Source: JAJXXT01 sp963764465
GTDB taxonomy: Bacteria; Pseudomonadota; Alphaproteobacteria; Acetobacterales; Acetobacteraceae
Assembly (NCBI GenBank): GCA_963764465.1
Contig: CAVXSO010000002.1
Span: 620,001-684,000 of the forward strand
Direction of reading: 5' to 3'
DNA: 64,000 nucleotides
This document shows, piece by piece, positions 52,613-60,872 of this stretch. Positions within the stretch are counted from its first letter, which is position 1. Every line of letters begins with the position of its first letter. The position numbers and the translations under genes are program-made. The notes under the pieces are model-generated. The model saw only the letters and a program-made list of their open reading frames with translations. It did no database searches and was not told the origin of the DNA.

Positions 52613-53389
52613 ATGAACGCGCAGGCGGGCGGCTATATTGTCCAGCCGGTTTCGAAGGCGCTGCGGGTGCTCGTCCATGTCGCGGAGAAGGGGCACGGCG
52701 TGCCGCTCGCGGAGATCGCCGCCGAGGTGCGGCTGCCGAAGACGACCGTGTTCCGCTACCTGCAGACGCTGGTGGCCGCGGAATTCCTGCACTACGACAC
52801 AGGAAACGACCATTACAGCGTGGGCCACCGGTTCCGCGCGCTGGCTCGGGCGGACACCAGCCTGCAGCGGTTGCGCGACCTCGCGCAGCCGGAAATGGCC
52901 GAGCTTCGCCGCGCCTTCAACGAGACGATCAATCTCGGTATCCTGGTCGGCGGGCACGTTGTCTACATCGACATGGTGGAATCGAGCCACGCGCTGAGGA
53001 TGCAGACGCGCATCGGCGACCGCGATCCGGTGCATTCAACCTCGCTCGGCAAGGCGATTCTCGCCTTCCTGCCCGAGGTGGAGTGCGCGGCGCTGATCCG
53101 GCGATCGCTGCGGGCGAGGACGGCAAGGACCGTCATCGACCAGCCGACGCTGCTGCGCCAGCTCGCGAAGGCGAGGCGCCTGGGCTACGCGACCGAGGTC
53201 GGCGAAAACGAAGACGGGGCAATGTGCATTGGCGTGCCGATCCTCGACGGGGCGCGGCGTCCGCTCGCGGCGATCAGCCTTTCCGCGCCGGAGAAGCGGC
53301 TGACGCGCACGGTCGCGGCAAACGCCGCTGCGGCACTGTGCGATGCGGCGCGGCGTGTTTCGGCGCGGTTCGGCGCGGCCCCGGGTTGA
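52613..53389 (+). CDS. IclR family transcriptional regulator
   Basis: 258 aa. The winged helix at about 10-75 includes 'SKALRVLVHVAEKGHGVPLAEIAAEVRLPKTTVFRYLQTL' in family form; the effector domain has 'HSTSLGKAILAFLPE', typical of IclR. GGAGG 4 nt before the ATG at 52613 supports this start over 52559. Divergent from the aminotransferase-M81 operon and followed by the M81-ABC operon, it is the obvious regulator of both. Confidence 0.9.
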   Translation: MNAQAGGYIVQPVSKALRVLVHVAEKGHGVPLAEIAAEVRLPKTTVFRYLQTLVAAEFLHYDTGNDHYSVGHRFRALARADTSLQRLRDLAQPEMAELRRAFNETINLGILVGGHVVYIDMVESSHALRMQTRIGDRDPVHSTSLGKAILAFLPEVECAALIRRSLRARTARTVIDQPTLLRQLAKARRLGYATEVGENEDGAMCIGVPILDGARRPLAAISLSAPEKRLTRTVAANAAAALCDAARRVSARFGAAPG

Positions 53390-53396
53390 GGCGGCT

Positions 53397-53413
53397 GTTC
53401 CATCTTACGGAAC
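53397..53413. promoter_or_regulatory. IclR operator candidate 2 (upstream of M81 copy 3)
   Basis: GTTCCATCTTACGGAAC is a perfect 5-bp-arm palindrome with 7-bp spacer, ending 9 nt before the -35 of the promoter that follows. It agrees at 13 of 17 positions with the palindrome at 60728. IclR proteins often bind such 15-17 bp sites. Confidence 0.6.
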
Positions 53414-53422
53414 ACGCGGTCC

Positions 53423-53450
53423 TTGACACGAATTTCGACGGTTTTAGCGT
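53423..53450 (+). promoter_or_regulatory. promoter of the M81-ABC operon
   Basis: TTGACA, a consensus -35 (53423-53428), is followed after 16 nt by TAGCGT (53445-53450), the TAGCNT-type -10 seen elsewhere in the window. About 87 nt remain to the ATG at 53538. Confidence 0.5.
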
Positions 53451-53537
53451 GACGCCATCTTCGATATCCTCGGCAACGGTACCGCCGGCGGGGGGCGAGG
53501 CGCGGATATAAGAAGCAACGGCGCGCGAGGAGGGACC

Positions 53538-55052
53538 ATGCGGATCGCTGTCATCCACGTCGCTCAGGAGACGAACGACTTCAACCCGATCGCCACGACG
53601 CTGCGCGACTACGAGGCGTTCGGGATCCTCGAGGGCGCGGCGATCTTCGAGCAGTTGCGCGGGTTCGGGCAGATCGGCGGGCACCTCGCGGCGGTGGAGG
53701 CCGCGGGGGCGGATGTGCAATCCGTGCCGTTGCTGCGTGCCTGGGCGGTTGCCGGCGGCCGTGTCGATGCCAAGGCTTACCGCTTCTTTGCCGAGAGGAT
53801 CCGCGCGGTGCTGTCCGCGGCTGGTCCGCTCGATGGGCTGAGCCTGCAGCTGCACGGCGCTTGCGCCGCGGAGGGGATCGACGATGTCGAGGGCGAGCAG
53901 CTGGCGCTTTGCCGCGAGATCCTCGGGCCCGATGTGCCGATCGTGCTGGAGCTCGATCACCACGCGAATGTCACGCGCAAGATGGTGTCGCTCAGTGACG
54001 CGATCGTCGCGCACCGCACGCAGCCGCACGACCCGTACGACACCGGCGTCATCGGCGCGGAGCTGCTGATCCGCCTGTTGCGCGAACGCATCAAGCCGGC
54101 GGTCGCGTGGCGGAAGATTCCACTGCTCTCGCACCAGGAGCAGTTCCTGACGGCCAAGGGGCCGATGAAGGTGTGGTTCGACCGCGCCCGCGCGCTCGAA
54201 TGCGACCGGCGTGTGCTGCACGTCGCGAACTTTCCAATGCAGCCCTGGCTCGATGTCGCGGAGGGGGGATGGGCGACGGTCGTCGTCACGGATGGCGATC
54301 GGGCACTTGCCGAAAGCCTGGCCGACGAGATGGCCGATCTCGCCTGGTCCATGCGCGACGATTTCCAGGTGCGCGAGGCGCTCGGCGTGGACGAGGCCGT
54401 GCGCCAGGCGGATGCCGCGCCGCGCGGGCTCGTCGTGCTCAGCGATACCGGGGACACGGTGTTCGGCGGTGCCGCGGGCGACAGCAACCTGCTGCTGGAA
54501 TCCATGCTGCGGCAGGGCATCAAGGGCAGGGCGCTGGTACCGCTGATCTCTCCCGCCGCGGCCGCGAGGCTGGTGGCTGCGGGCGAGGGCGCGGAAGTGA
54601 CGCTTCCGCTGGGCGGGGATTCGGCGCCCGCGTTCTTCCGCCCGATCGAGGTCACGGGCAGGGTACGGCGCGTCGGCGGCGGCACGATCCGGCTCGACGA
54701 CTACAACCACCAGCCGCTGATCGACATGGGACAGACCGCCGTGTTTGATGTCGGGCCGGTGACCTTGCTGGTCAGCGAATTGCGCGGGGTGTCGGGCAAC
54801 GTGCCGGGCGCATACCGTGCCTTCGGGGTGGAGCCGGCGGAGTACAAGATGGCGGTGCTGAAGACCGCGTCCAATTTCCAGTATTTCGCGTCGCTGACAT
54901 CGCAGGTGCTGCGCGCGGACACGCGCGGCCCGGGGCAGTCCGACATAAAGACGCTGCCGTGGCGACGGATTCCGCGGCCGATCTATCCGCTGGACCCGAT
55001 GCAGGACCGGCGTGGCGCCCGCGTGGCCGCGCCCGGACAGACGGCCGACTGA
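53538..55052 (+). CDS. M81 family metallopeptidase (MlrC-like), copy 3
   Basis: 504 aa. 'MRIAVIHVAQETNDFNPIAT', 'DGLSLQLHGACAAEGIDDVEGEQL', 'LELDHHANVTRKM', 'HRTQPHDPYDTG', 'LSDTGDTVFGGAAGDSNLLLESML' and 'TLPWRRIPRPIYPLDP'. It differs from copies 1 and 2 at the putative metal motif (DHH versus DLH). GAGGAGG precedes the ATG. It heads the operon with a peptide-type importer, so it most likely cleaves the imported compound in the cytoplasm. Confidence 0.88.
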   Translation: MRIAVIHVAQETNDFNPIATTLRDYEAFGILEGAAIFEQLRGFGQIGGHLAAVEAAGADVQSVPLLRAWAVAGGRVDAKAYRFFAERIRAVLSAAGPLDGLSLQLHGACAAEGIDDVEGEQLALCREILGPDVPIVLELDHHANVTRKMVSLSDAIVAHRTQPHDPYDTGVIGAELLIRLLRERIKPAVAWRKIPLLSHQEQFLTAKGPMKVWFDRARALECDRRVLHVANFPMQPWLDVAEGGWATVVVTDGDRALAESLADEMADLAWSMRDDFQVREALGVDEAVRQADAAPRGLVVLSDTGDTVFGGAAGDSNLLLESMLRQGIKGRALVPLISPAAAARLVAAGEGAEVTLPLGGDSAPAFFRPIEVTGRVRRVGGGTIRLDDYNHQPLIDMGQTAVFDVGPVTLLVSELRGVSGNVPGAYRAFGVEPAEYKMAVLKTASNFQYFASLTSQVLRADTRGPGQSDIKTLPWRRIPRPIYPLDPMQDRRGARVAAPGQTAD

Positions 55053-55094
55053 GGACACGAACTGGAACGCCAACGAATGAGAGGGGATCGACCG

Positions 55095-56639
55095 ATGCGC
55101 TTGTATTCTCGTCGCCCGCTATGGGCGCTGGGGCTGCTGTCCGTCACCGCGATGGTCGCCGTGGGCGTACCGCGCGCGGGTGCCGCACCGCTCAAGGGCG
55201 GGACGATGCGGGTCGCGGTGCTGGCGGATATCGTCAACTACGACCCGCAGCAGCTTTCGTCGCAGAACTTCGCCGTCATCAAGAACCTCTACGACAGCCT
55301 TCTGGAATATACACCGGATGGAAAGGCGGTGCCGTCGCTCGCCTCGGCCTGGACCATCGCGCCGGACAAGAAATCCGTCACGATCACGTTACGAACCGAT
55401 GCCCATTTCGTGGACGGTGCGCCGCTTACCGCCCAGGACGTCGCCGCGACGCTGGTCAAGGCCGCCGATCCCAAGCGGGGCAAGAACATCTACCCGACGA
55501 TGAGCATCGTCGCGGACTGGACCGTCGGCGGCGAACACGCGATCACGATCAACTTCAAGACCCCGGTGCCGGATCGCGAGATCACGGACCTGCTGCAGTC
55601 CATCGCCGTCATCGAGGCCAAGGGTGTGGCCGCGGTGGAGACGCAGGCGGACGGTATCGGTCCCTACCGGGTCGCCAACCGCGTCGTCGGCCAGAGCATC
55701 CGGCTCGAGGCCAATCCCGGATACTGGCGCGCCGGCGAGCCGGTCTCGAAGGAGGTCGATATCAAGATCTTCAGTGAGGATGCGGCGGCGACCGCAGCGC
55801 TGCAATCCGGCTCGGTGGACCTGGTCTATGGCGGCAGTGCCCGTTCGGCCGCGCGGCTCAGCCACCAGGGCTACCAGCTTATCCGCGGCCCTGGCGCGCT
55901 GGTGCAGGTGTTTCGCATCAATCCCAATCGCGGGCCGTTCCGTAACGAAAAATTCCGCCAGGCCTTCAACTATCTCATGGACCGGCAGGCAATCCTGAAC
56001 ATCGGCTATGCCGGCGTGGGCGAGGTTGTGGCCCTGCCGTGGGCGCCGTCGAGCCCGGCCTTCGATCCCAGCTACACCGAGAAATATGCCTTCAGCCTGG
56101 ACCGGGCGAAGGCACTGCTGAAGGAATCCGGCCTGACCCCCGCCGAGATGAGCGACTGGAAGCTGCTTGTCTACGGCAGCGACCAATCCTCCGTCGCGAT
56201 CAGCCAGATCGTGCAGAGCACGCTGGCCAAGGTCGGCATCAAGATCCAGCTCGACCTGCAGCAGGGTTCGCAGTTCGTCGATAACCTCCTGGGCGGCAAG
56301 TTCGATGCCGTGTTCGGCGGTGTCGGCAACGTGCAGAAGCTTCCGAGCCGGCTTGCCACCAACAGCATCTATCGCACGGCGAACAACGTGATCCTGGGCT
56401 CGCCGAATCCGTTTCCGGACTATGTCGCCGCGATCGACCAGATCAACACGACGGTGGGACCGGAGAGCGCGATCAAGGCCGCCTATGCGAACCTGAACGA
56501 GGTCCTGGTGAAGGATGCCTTCGGCATCGCCACCAACACCTACAATGTCGGCCTGATCCTGGCGAGCAAGAACGTCGGCGGCTTCACGCTGGATATCGAC
56601 GACATGCTGGTGGCACGGACGCTCGGCTTCCAGAATTGA
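55095..56639 (+). CDS. ABC transporter substrate-binding protein, family 5 (dipeptide/oligopeptide type)
   Basis: 514 aa. Signal peptide 1-30 ending 'PRAGA', then 'GTMRVAVLADIVNYDPQQ', 'LASAWTIAPDKKSVTITLR' and 'VNRVV'-type lobes of the DppA/OppA class, with 'NEKFRQAFNYLMDRQAIL' in the middle. Binds peptides, opines, glutathione or nickel in known cases. The ATG at 55095 has GAGGGG upstream; the ATG at 55077 is possible but lacks a ribosome site. Confidence 0.9.
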   Translation: MRLYSRRPLWALGLLSVTAMVAVGVPRAGAAPLKGGTMRVAVLADIVNYDPQQLSSQNFAVIKNLYDSLLEYTPDGKAVPSLASAWTIAPDKKSVTITLRTDAHFVDGAPLTAQDVAATLVKAADPKRGKNIYPTMSIVADWTVGGEHAITINFKTPVPDREITDLLQSIAVIEAKGVAAVETQADGIGPYRVANRVVGQSIRLEANPGYWRAGEPVSKEVDIKIFSEDAAATAALQSGSVDLVYGGSARSAARLSHQGYQLIRGPGALVQVFRINPNRGPFRNEKFRQAFNYLMDRQAILNIGYAGVGEVVALPWAPSSPAFDPSYTEKYAFSLDRAKALLKESGLTPAEMSDWKLLVYGSDQSSVAISQIVQSTLAKVGIKIQLDLQQGSQFVDNLLGGKFDAVFGGVGNVQKLPSRLATNSIYRTANNVILGSPNPFPDYVAAIDQINTTVGPESAIKAAYANLNEVLVKDAFGIATNTYNVGLILASKNVGGFTLDIDDMLVARTLGFQN

Positions 56640-58738
56640 CGCCAGCCGGACGTGCGGGCGTGGACAGGGCCGGGGGGAAGCCGGTCCTGTCCGTTCGCGG
56701 TCTGGAGGTGACGTTTGGCGCTGGTGCCGCGGCCGTTCCCGTGGTGCAGGGCGTTGATTTCGATGTGCATACGAACGAGGTGCTGGGCCTGGTGGGCGAG
56801 TCAGGCTCCGGCAAGAGCGTCACGGCGCTCGCGATCGCGGGGCTGCTGCCGCAGACGGCCAGCGTGCGCGGCTCCATCCGGCTCAACGGCGTCGAGGTGG
56901 TCGGCGCGCTGCCCGAGACGCTGCGCCGGATGCGCGGGCGCGATGTGGGCGTCATCTTCCAGGACCCGGCGACGACGCTGAACCCGCTGCACATGGTCGG
57001 GCGCCAGGTCGCGGAGGGGCCGGTCGCGCATGGCCAGATCACGCGCGGCGAGGCAAGGCGGCGCGCGGTGGACCTGCTGCGCGAGGTCGAGATCCCGGAT
57101 CCTGCCGCGCGTGCCATGCAGTATCCGCACCAGTTCTCCGGCGGCATGCGCCAGCGCGCGGTGATCGCGATGGCGATGGCCGGCCATCCGCGGCTGATCA
57201 TCGCCGACGAGCCGACGACGGCGCTCGACGTCACGGTTCAGGCGCAGGTGCTGCGACTGCTCGAGCGCAAGCAGGCGGAGACCGGGGCCGCGGTCATCCT
57301 GATCACGCACGATCTCGGCGTCATCGCCGAGGTCGCCTCGCGGGTCGCGGTGATGTATGCCGGGCGTATCGTCGAAACCGGAACGGTCGCGGAGGTGCTG
57401 CGGGCGCCGCGCCACCCCTACACGGCGGCATTGCTGCGCAGCGTGCCGCGCCTGGTCGACGTGGGCGGGCGCCTCGATCCCATTCCCGGCAAGCCGCCGG
57501 TGCCCTCGGCGCTGCCGCGGGGCTGTGCCTTCCATCCGCGCTGCGCGGTCGCCGAGGCCGGGATCTGCGCGGCCGAGGTGCCGGCGCTGCGCGTGCTCGG
57601 CCCGGGCCGTGCCTCAGCCTGCCGTTTCCCGGAGCGCACGCCGCCACCGCCCTCGACCTCCCCCGCCGCCGCGAGCGCTTCACCGATCGCGCCACGCGCC
57701 GGTGGCGAACCGCTGCTGTCGGTGGACGGGCTTCGCGTCGACTTCGCGATCCGCTCGCGGCTGCTGCGGCGGCGGGTGGGCGTGATCCGCGCCGTGGACG
57801 GCGTGAGCCTGGTGGTGCGTGCCGGGGAGACGGTGGGGCTGGTCGGCGAATCCGGCTGCGGCAAGACCACGACGGCGCGCGCCATCATGGGGCTGCTCAA
57901 GACCAGCGGCGGCAGCGTGCGCTTCGCGGATCGGGAGCTCACGCGACTGGCGCCGCGCGCCTGGCGGCAGGTGCGGCGGCATATGCAGTACGTGTTCCAG
58001 GATCCCTATGCGTCGCTCAACCCGTCGCTCACGGCCGCGGAAATCGTTGCGGAACCGATGCGTATCCACCGCGTGTTCGAGGAGATGGGCGGCGCGCGGC
58101 GCGTCGCGGAGTTGTTCGAGCTGGTTGGCCTGTCGCGCACCATGCTCGGCCGCCCGGCAGATGCGTTCTCCGGCGGGCAGAAGCAGCGCATCGGGATCGC
58201 GCGCGCGCTCTCGCTGGCGCCGCGCCTGCTGATCCTGGACGAACCGGTGGCAGCGCTCGACGTATCCATCCAGGCGCAGATCCTCAACCTGCTGGGCGAC
58301 CTGCAGCGCGAGCTCGGGCTCGCCTATCTGCTGATCTCGCACGATCTCTCGGTGGTGCGGCATGTCTGCGACCGCGTGGCGGTGATGTATCTCGGCCGCA
58401 TCGTCGAGGAGAGCCCGACCGCGACGCTGTACGACCAGCCCACGCACCCCTACACGCAGGCCCTGCTCTCCGCGGTGCCGCTGCTGGATGCCGATGCCGC
58501 GTCGCGGGCGCGGCGCATCGTTCTGCAGGGCGAAATCCCGAGCCCGGTGGCGCCACCTTCCGGCTGCGCCTTCCACCCGCGCTGCTTTCGCGCCACGCGC
58601 CACTGCGCTGCGGAGGCGCCGGCGTTCGCCGCCTATCCCGGCCTGCCGACGCGCTGCGCCTGCCACCATGCCGGGCCGCCGAACGCCGATGATGCCACGG
58701 ACGCCGCCCTCTCCGCCGTGGCTGGGGCGCACCCGTGA
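56636..58738 (+). CDS. fused dipeptide-type ABC transporter ATPase (DppD-DppF fusion)
   Basis: 700 aa with two complete ATPases. The first (about 15-320) has Walker A GESGSGKS at 54-61 and 'GGMRQRAVIAMAMAG'; the second (about 355-680) has GESGCGKT and 'FSGGQKQRIGIARALS'. Each ends in the oligopeptide-specific 'GCAFHPRC' block. Fusion of the D and F subunits is a known variant. TTG start overlapping the binding-protein stop as TTGA; a GTG 24 nt later is an alternative. Confidence 0.92.
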   Translation: MTPAGRAGVDRAGGKPVLSVRGLEVTFGAGAAAVPVVQGVDFDVHTNEVLGLVGESGSGKSVTALAIAGLLPQTASVRGSIRLNGVEVVGALPETLRRMRGRDVGVIFQDPATTLNPLHMVGRQVAEGPVAHGQITRGEARRRAVDLLREVEIPDPAARAMQYPHQFSGGMRQRAVIAMAMAGHPRLIIADEPTTALDVTVQAQVLRLLERKQAETGAAVILITHDLGVIAEVASRVAVMYAGRIVETGTVAEVLRAPRHPYTAALLRSVPRLVDVGGRLDPIPGKPPVPSALPRGCAFHPRCAVAEAGICAAEVPALRVLGPGRASACRFPERTPPPPSTSPAAASASPIAPRAGGEPLLSVDGLRVDFAIRSRLLRRRVGVIRAVDGVSLVVRAGETVGLVGESGCGKTTTARAIMGLLKTSGGSVRFADRELTRLAPRAWRQVRRHMQYVFQDPYASLNPSLTAAEIVAEPMRIHRVFEEMGGARRVAELFELVGLSRTMLGRPADAFSGGQKQRIGIARALSLAPRLLILDEPVAALDVSIQAQILNLLGDLQRELGLAYLLISHDLSVVRHVCDRVAVMYLGRIVEESPTATLYDQPTHPYTQALLSAVPLLDADAASRARRIVLQGEIPSPVAPPSGCAFHPRCFRATRHCAAEAPAFAAYPGLPTRCACHHAGPPNADDATDAALSAVAGAHP

Positions 58739-59598
58739 GGAAGGATCTCCTCCGCCGCTTCCTGCGCCAGCGCGGGGCGGGGCTGGGCATGGGGTTCCTG
58801 CTGGCACTCGCCGTGCTCGCGGTCCTCGCCCCCGTGCTGTCGCTCGATCCGCTCGCGCAGGATTACGCCAACGTGCTGAAGGGGCCGTCCGCGGCGCACT
58901 GGTTCGGCACCGACGAGCTCGGCCGCGACATCCTCGCACGCGTCGTCTATGGCGCGCGGACATCGCTGCTGACGGCAATGGGCGCGGTCGCGATCGCGGG
59001 GCTGGTCGGCGTGCCGATGGGGCTCATCTCCGGCTTCTTCGGCGGCTGGCGGGACGATGTGCTGATGCGCGTGGTGGATGTGCTGCTCGCCTTGCCCGGC
59101 ATCCTGCTGGCGATGGCGCTGATCGCCATTCTCGGCCAGAACCAGATCGCCGCCCTGGTCGCGGTGGGGGTTACCGGCATCCCCGGCTTCGCGCGGGTGA
59201 CGCGCGCGCAGGTGATGACGTTGCGCAAGCGAGACTTTGTCCTCGCGGTCGAGGCGTTCGGCGGGTCCGCCGCCTACAGCATCCGGCGTGCGGTGCTGCC
59301 GAACTCCTGGAGCCCGATCCTGGTCCAGGCCATCGTGCTTTCCTCCGTCGCGATCCTGCTGGAGGCGGCGCTGTCCTTCCTCGGCGTCGGCATTGCGCCG
59401 CCCACGCCGAGCTGGGGGCAGATGCTCGATACGGGAAAGGAATATCTTTACGAGGCACCGACCTATGCCGTGCTGCCGGGCCTGGCGCTGACGCTCACCA
59501 TCCTGTCGCTGGACGCGATCGGGCGGGCGCTCGCGGCGGAGATCGGCAACCGGGAGGCGGTCGCGGCGGACATGCTCGCCGGGGAGGAAGGCGCATGA
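58735..59598 (+). CDS. dipeptide-type ABC transporter permease (DppC-like)
   Basis: 287 aa, about 6 membrane segments. 'HWFGTDELGRDILARVVYGARTSL' is the DppC/OppC signature, and the coupling loop is 'EAFGGSAAYSIRRAVLPNSWSPILVQ'. GTG start in a GTGA overlap with the ATPase. It precedes the B-type permease, the reverse of the usual B-C order. Confidence 0.93.
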   Translation: MRKDLLRRFLRQRGAGLGMGFLLALAVLAVLAPVLSLDPLAQDYANVLKGPSAAHWFGTDELGRDILARVVYGARTSLLTAMGAVAIAGLVGVPMGLISGFFGGWRDDVLMRVVDVLLALPGILLAMALIAILGQNQIAALVAVGVTGIPGFARVTRAQVMTLRKRDFVLAVEAFGGSAAYSIRRAVLPNSWSPILVQAIVLSSVAILLEAALSFLGVGIAPPTPSWGQMLDTGKEYLYEAPTYAVLPGLALTLTILSLDAIGRALAAEIGNREAVAADMLAGEEGA

Positions 59599-60542
59599 TG
59601 GGTTATCTCGTCCGCCGGCTGCTGCAGCTCGTGCCCGTGGTGCTGGTCGCCTCGCTGGCGATCTGGGCGATGATCTATGCCGTTCCCGGCGGGCCCGTCG
59701 GCGCGCTGCTCGGCGAGAACGCGACACCGCAGGAGATCCAGGCGGTGACGCACAAGCTGGGCCTGGACCGGCCGGTGCTGGTGCAGTTCGGCGACTGGCT
59801 GGGCCACGCGGTGCGGGGCGATCTCGGTGTCTCCATCACCAGCAAGGTGACGGTGCGCGACCTGATCGCGCAGCGCCTGCCCGCGACGATCCAGCTCGGC
59901 ATCGCGGCGACCATCGTGGGCCTGCTGCTCGGCGTGCCGGTTGCTGTCCTGGGCGCGCTGCTGCCAGGCTCCTGGGTTGACCGCGCGCTCAGCGGGTGGA
60001 GCGCGCTCGCGCTCGGCGTTCCCACGTTCTGGCTCGGTATTCTGCTGATCCTGCTGTTCTCGGTGCAGCTGCACCTGCTGCCCTCGGCCTCGGGCTATGC
60101 GTTCATCCTGGCGCAGCCTTTGCAGGCGTTGCGAAACCTGCTGCTGCCGGCGCTGACGCTCGGGATCTATGTCTCCGGCATCTTCGCCCGCTTCCTGCGC
60201 GCGTCGCTGGTGAGCGAGCTCAAGGCGGATTACGTGCGCACGGCCCGCTCGAAGGGGCTGCGCGAACGCGACGTGATCATCCGCCACGTCATGCGCAACG
60301 CAATGCTGCCGTTCATCACCATCGTGGGCCTCATGATGGCGGCGTTCATCGGCGGCGCCGTGGTGACGGAGGCGGTGTTCACCTATCCCGGCATCGGCAC
60401 GCTGCTGGTGAGCGCCATCAGCCAGCGCGACTATCCGCTGATCCAGGGATGCATCCTGGTCATCCTTGTCCTCTACATGATCATCGGCCTGCTGATCGAC
60501 CTGCTCTACGCCTATGTCGATCCGCGCATCGAGCATGGGTGA
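59595..60542 (+). CDS. dipeptide-type ABC transporter permease (DppB-like)
   Basis: 315 aa, about 6 membrane segments. Starts 'MMGYLVRRLLQLVPVVLVASL', then 'HKLGLDRPVLVQFGDWLGHAVRGDLG' and coupling loop 'YVRTARSKGLRERDVIIRHVMRNAMLP'. ATGA overlap with the DppC-like gene. Last gene of the importer. Confidence 0.94.
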   Translation: MMGYLVRRLLQLVPVVLVASLAIWAMIYAVPGGPVGALLGENATPQEIQAVTHKLGLDRPVLVQFGDWLGHAVRGDLGVSITSKVTVRDLIAQRLPATIQLGIAATIVGLLLGVPVAVLGALLPGSWVDRALSGWSALALGVPTFWLGILLILLFSVQLHLLPSASGYAFILAQPLQALRNLLLPALTLGIYVSGIFARFLRASLVSELKADYVRTARSKGLRERDVIIRHVMRNAMLPFITIVGLMMAAFIGGAVVTEAVFTYPGIGTLLVSAISQRDYPLIQGCILVILVLYMIIGLLIDLLYAYVDPRIEHG

Positions 60543-60727
60543 GGCGACCCGGGCACGCGGGGCCAGGGCTGCGGAAAACGTCAGCGGATAGGAACGAATA
60601 GCGGTTGCGGGCCGGGCGGCACCATTGCCCGGGCACGGGGCCGGCTCGCCGCGCTGAGCGATTGGCGGACGAGGCGCCAGGGCATGGCTGGGGCCGGCCC
60701 GGACCGCGGGCGTCGCGGCATGGGTGC
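60543..60727. other. intergenic region after the peptide importer (first part)
   Basis: 185 nt with no gene I can support. Short open frames here are Arg/Pro/Gly-rich shadows. No clear terminator seen for the importer operon. Confidence 0.4.
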
Positions 60728-60744
60728 GGTCCATTTTCCGGACC
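60728..60744. promoter_or_regulatory. IclR operator candidate 3 (upstream of the carboxylase gene)
   Basis: GGTCCATTTTCCGGACC is a perfect palindrome (5-bp arms, 7-bp spacer), the same size and 13/17 identical to the one at 53397. It lies just upstream of the promoter candidate at 60762. Confidence 0.55.
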
Positions 60745-60761
60745 ATGGGTTCAAATCAGGG

Positions 60762-60790
60762 TTGTCAGCGGCTGCGCCAGTGCCTAGCCT
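60762..60790 (+). promoter_or_regulatory. promoter candidate of the carboxylase gene
   Basis: TTGTCA (60762-60767), 17-nt spacer, TAGCCT (60785-60790). Same TAGCNT -10 type as at 53445. The leader to the ATG is about 75 nt. Confidence 0.45.
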
Positions 60791-60872
60791 GCGGGGCAAG
60801 GCAGGGGCGCGCAGCGGGCGCAACGGCCGGCAAGGCCCGCGCCTGGCCGCGGCCACTCGGGGATGATACGCG

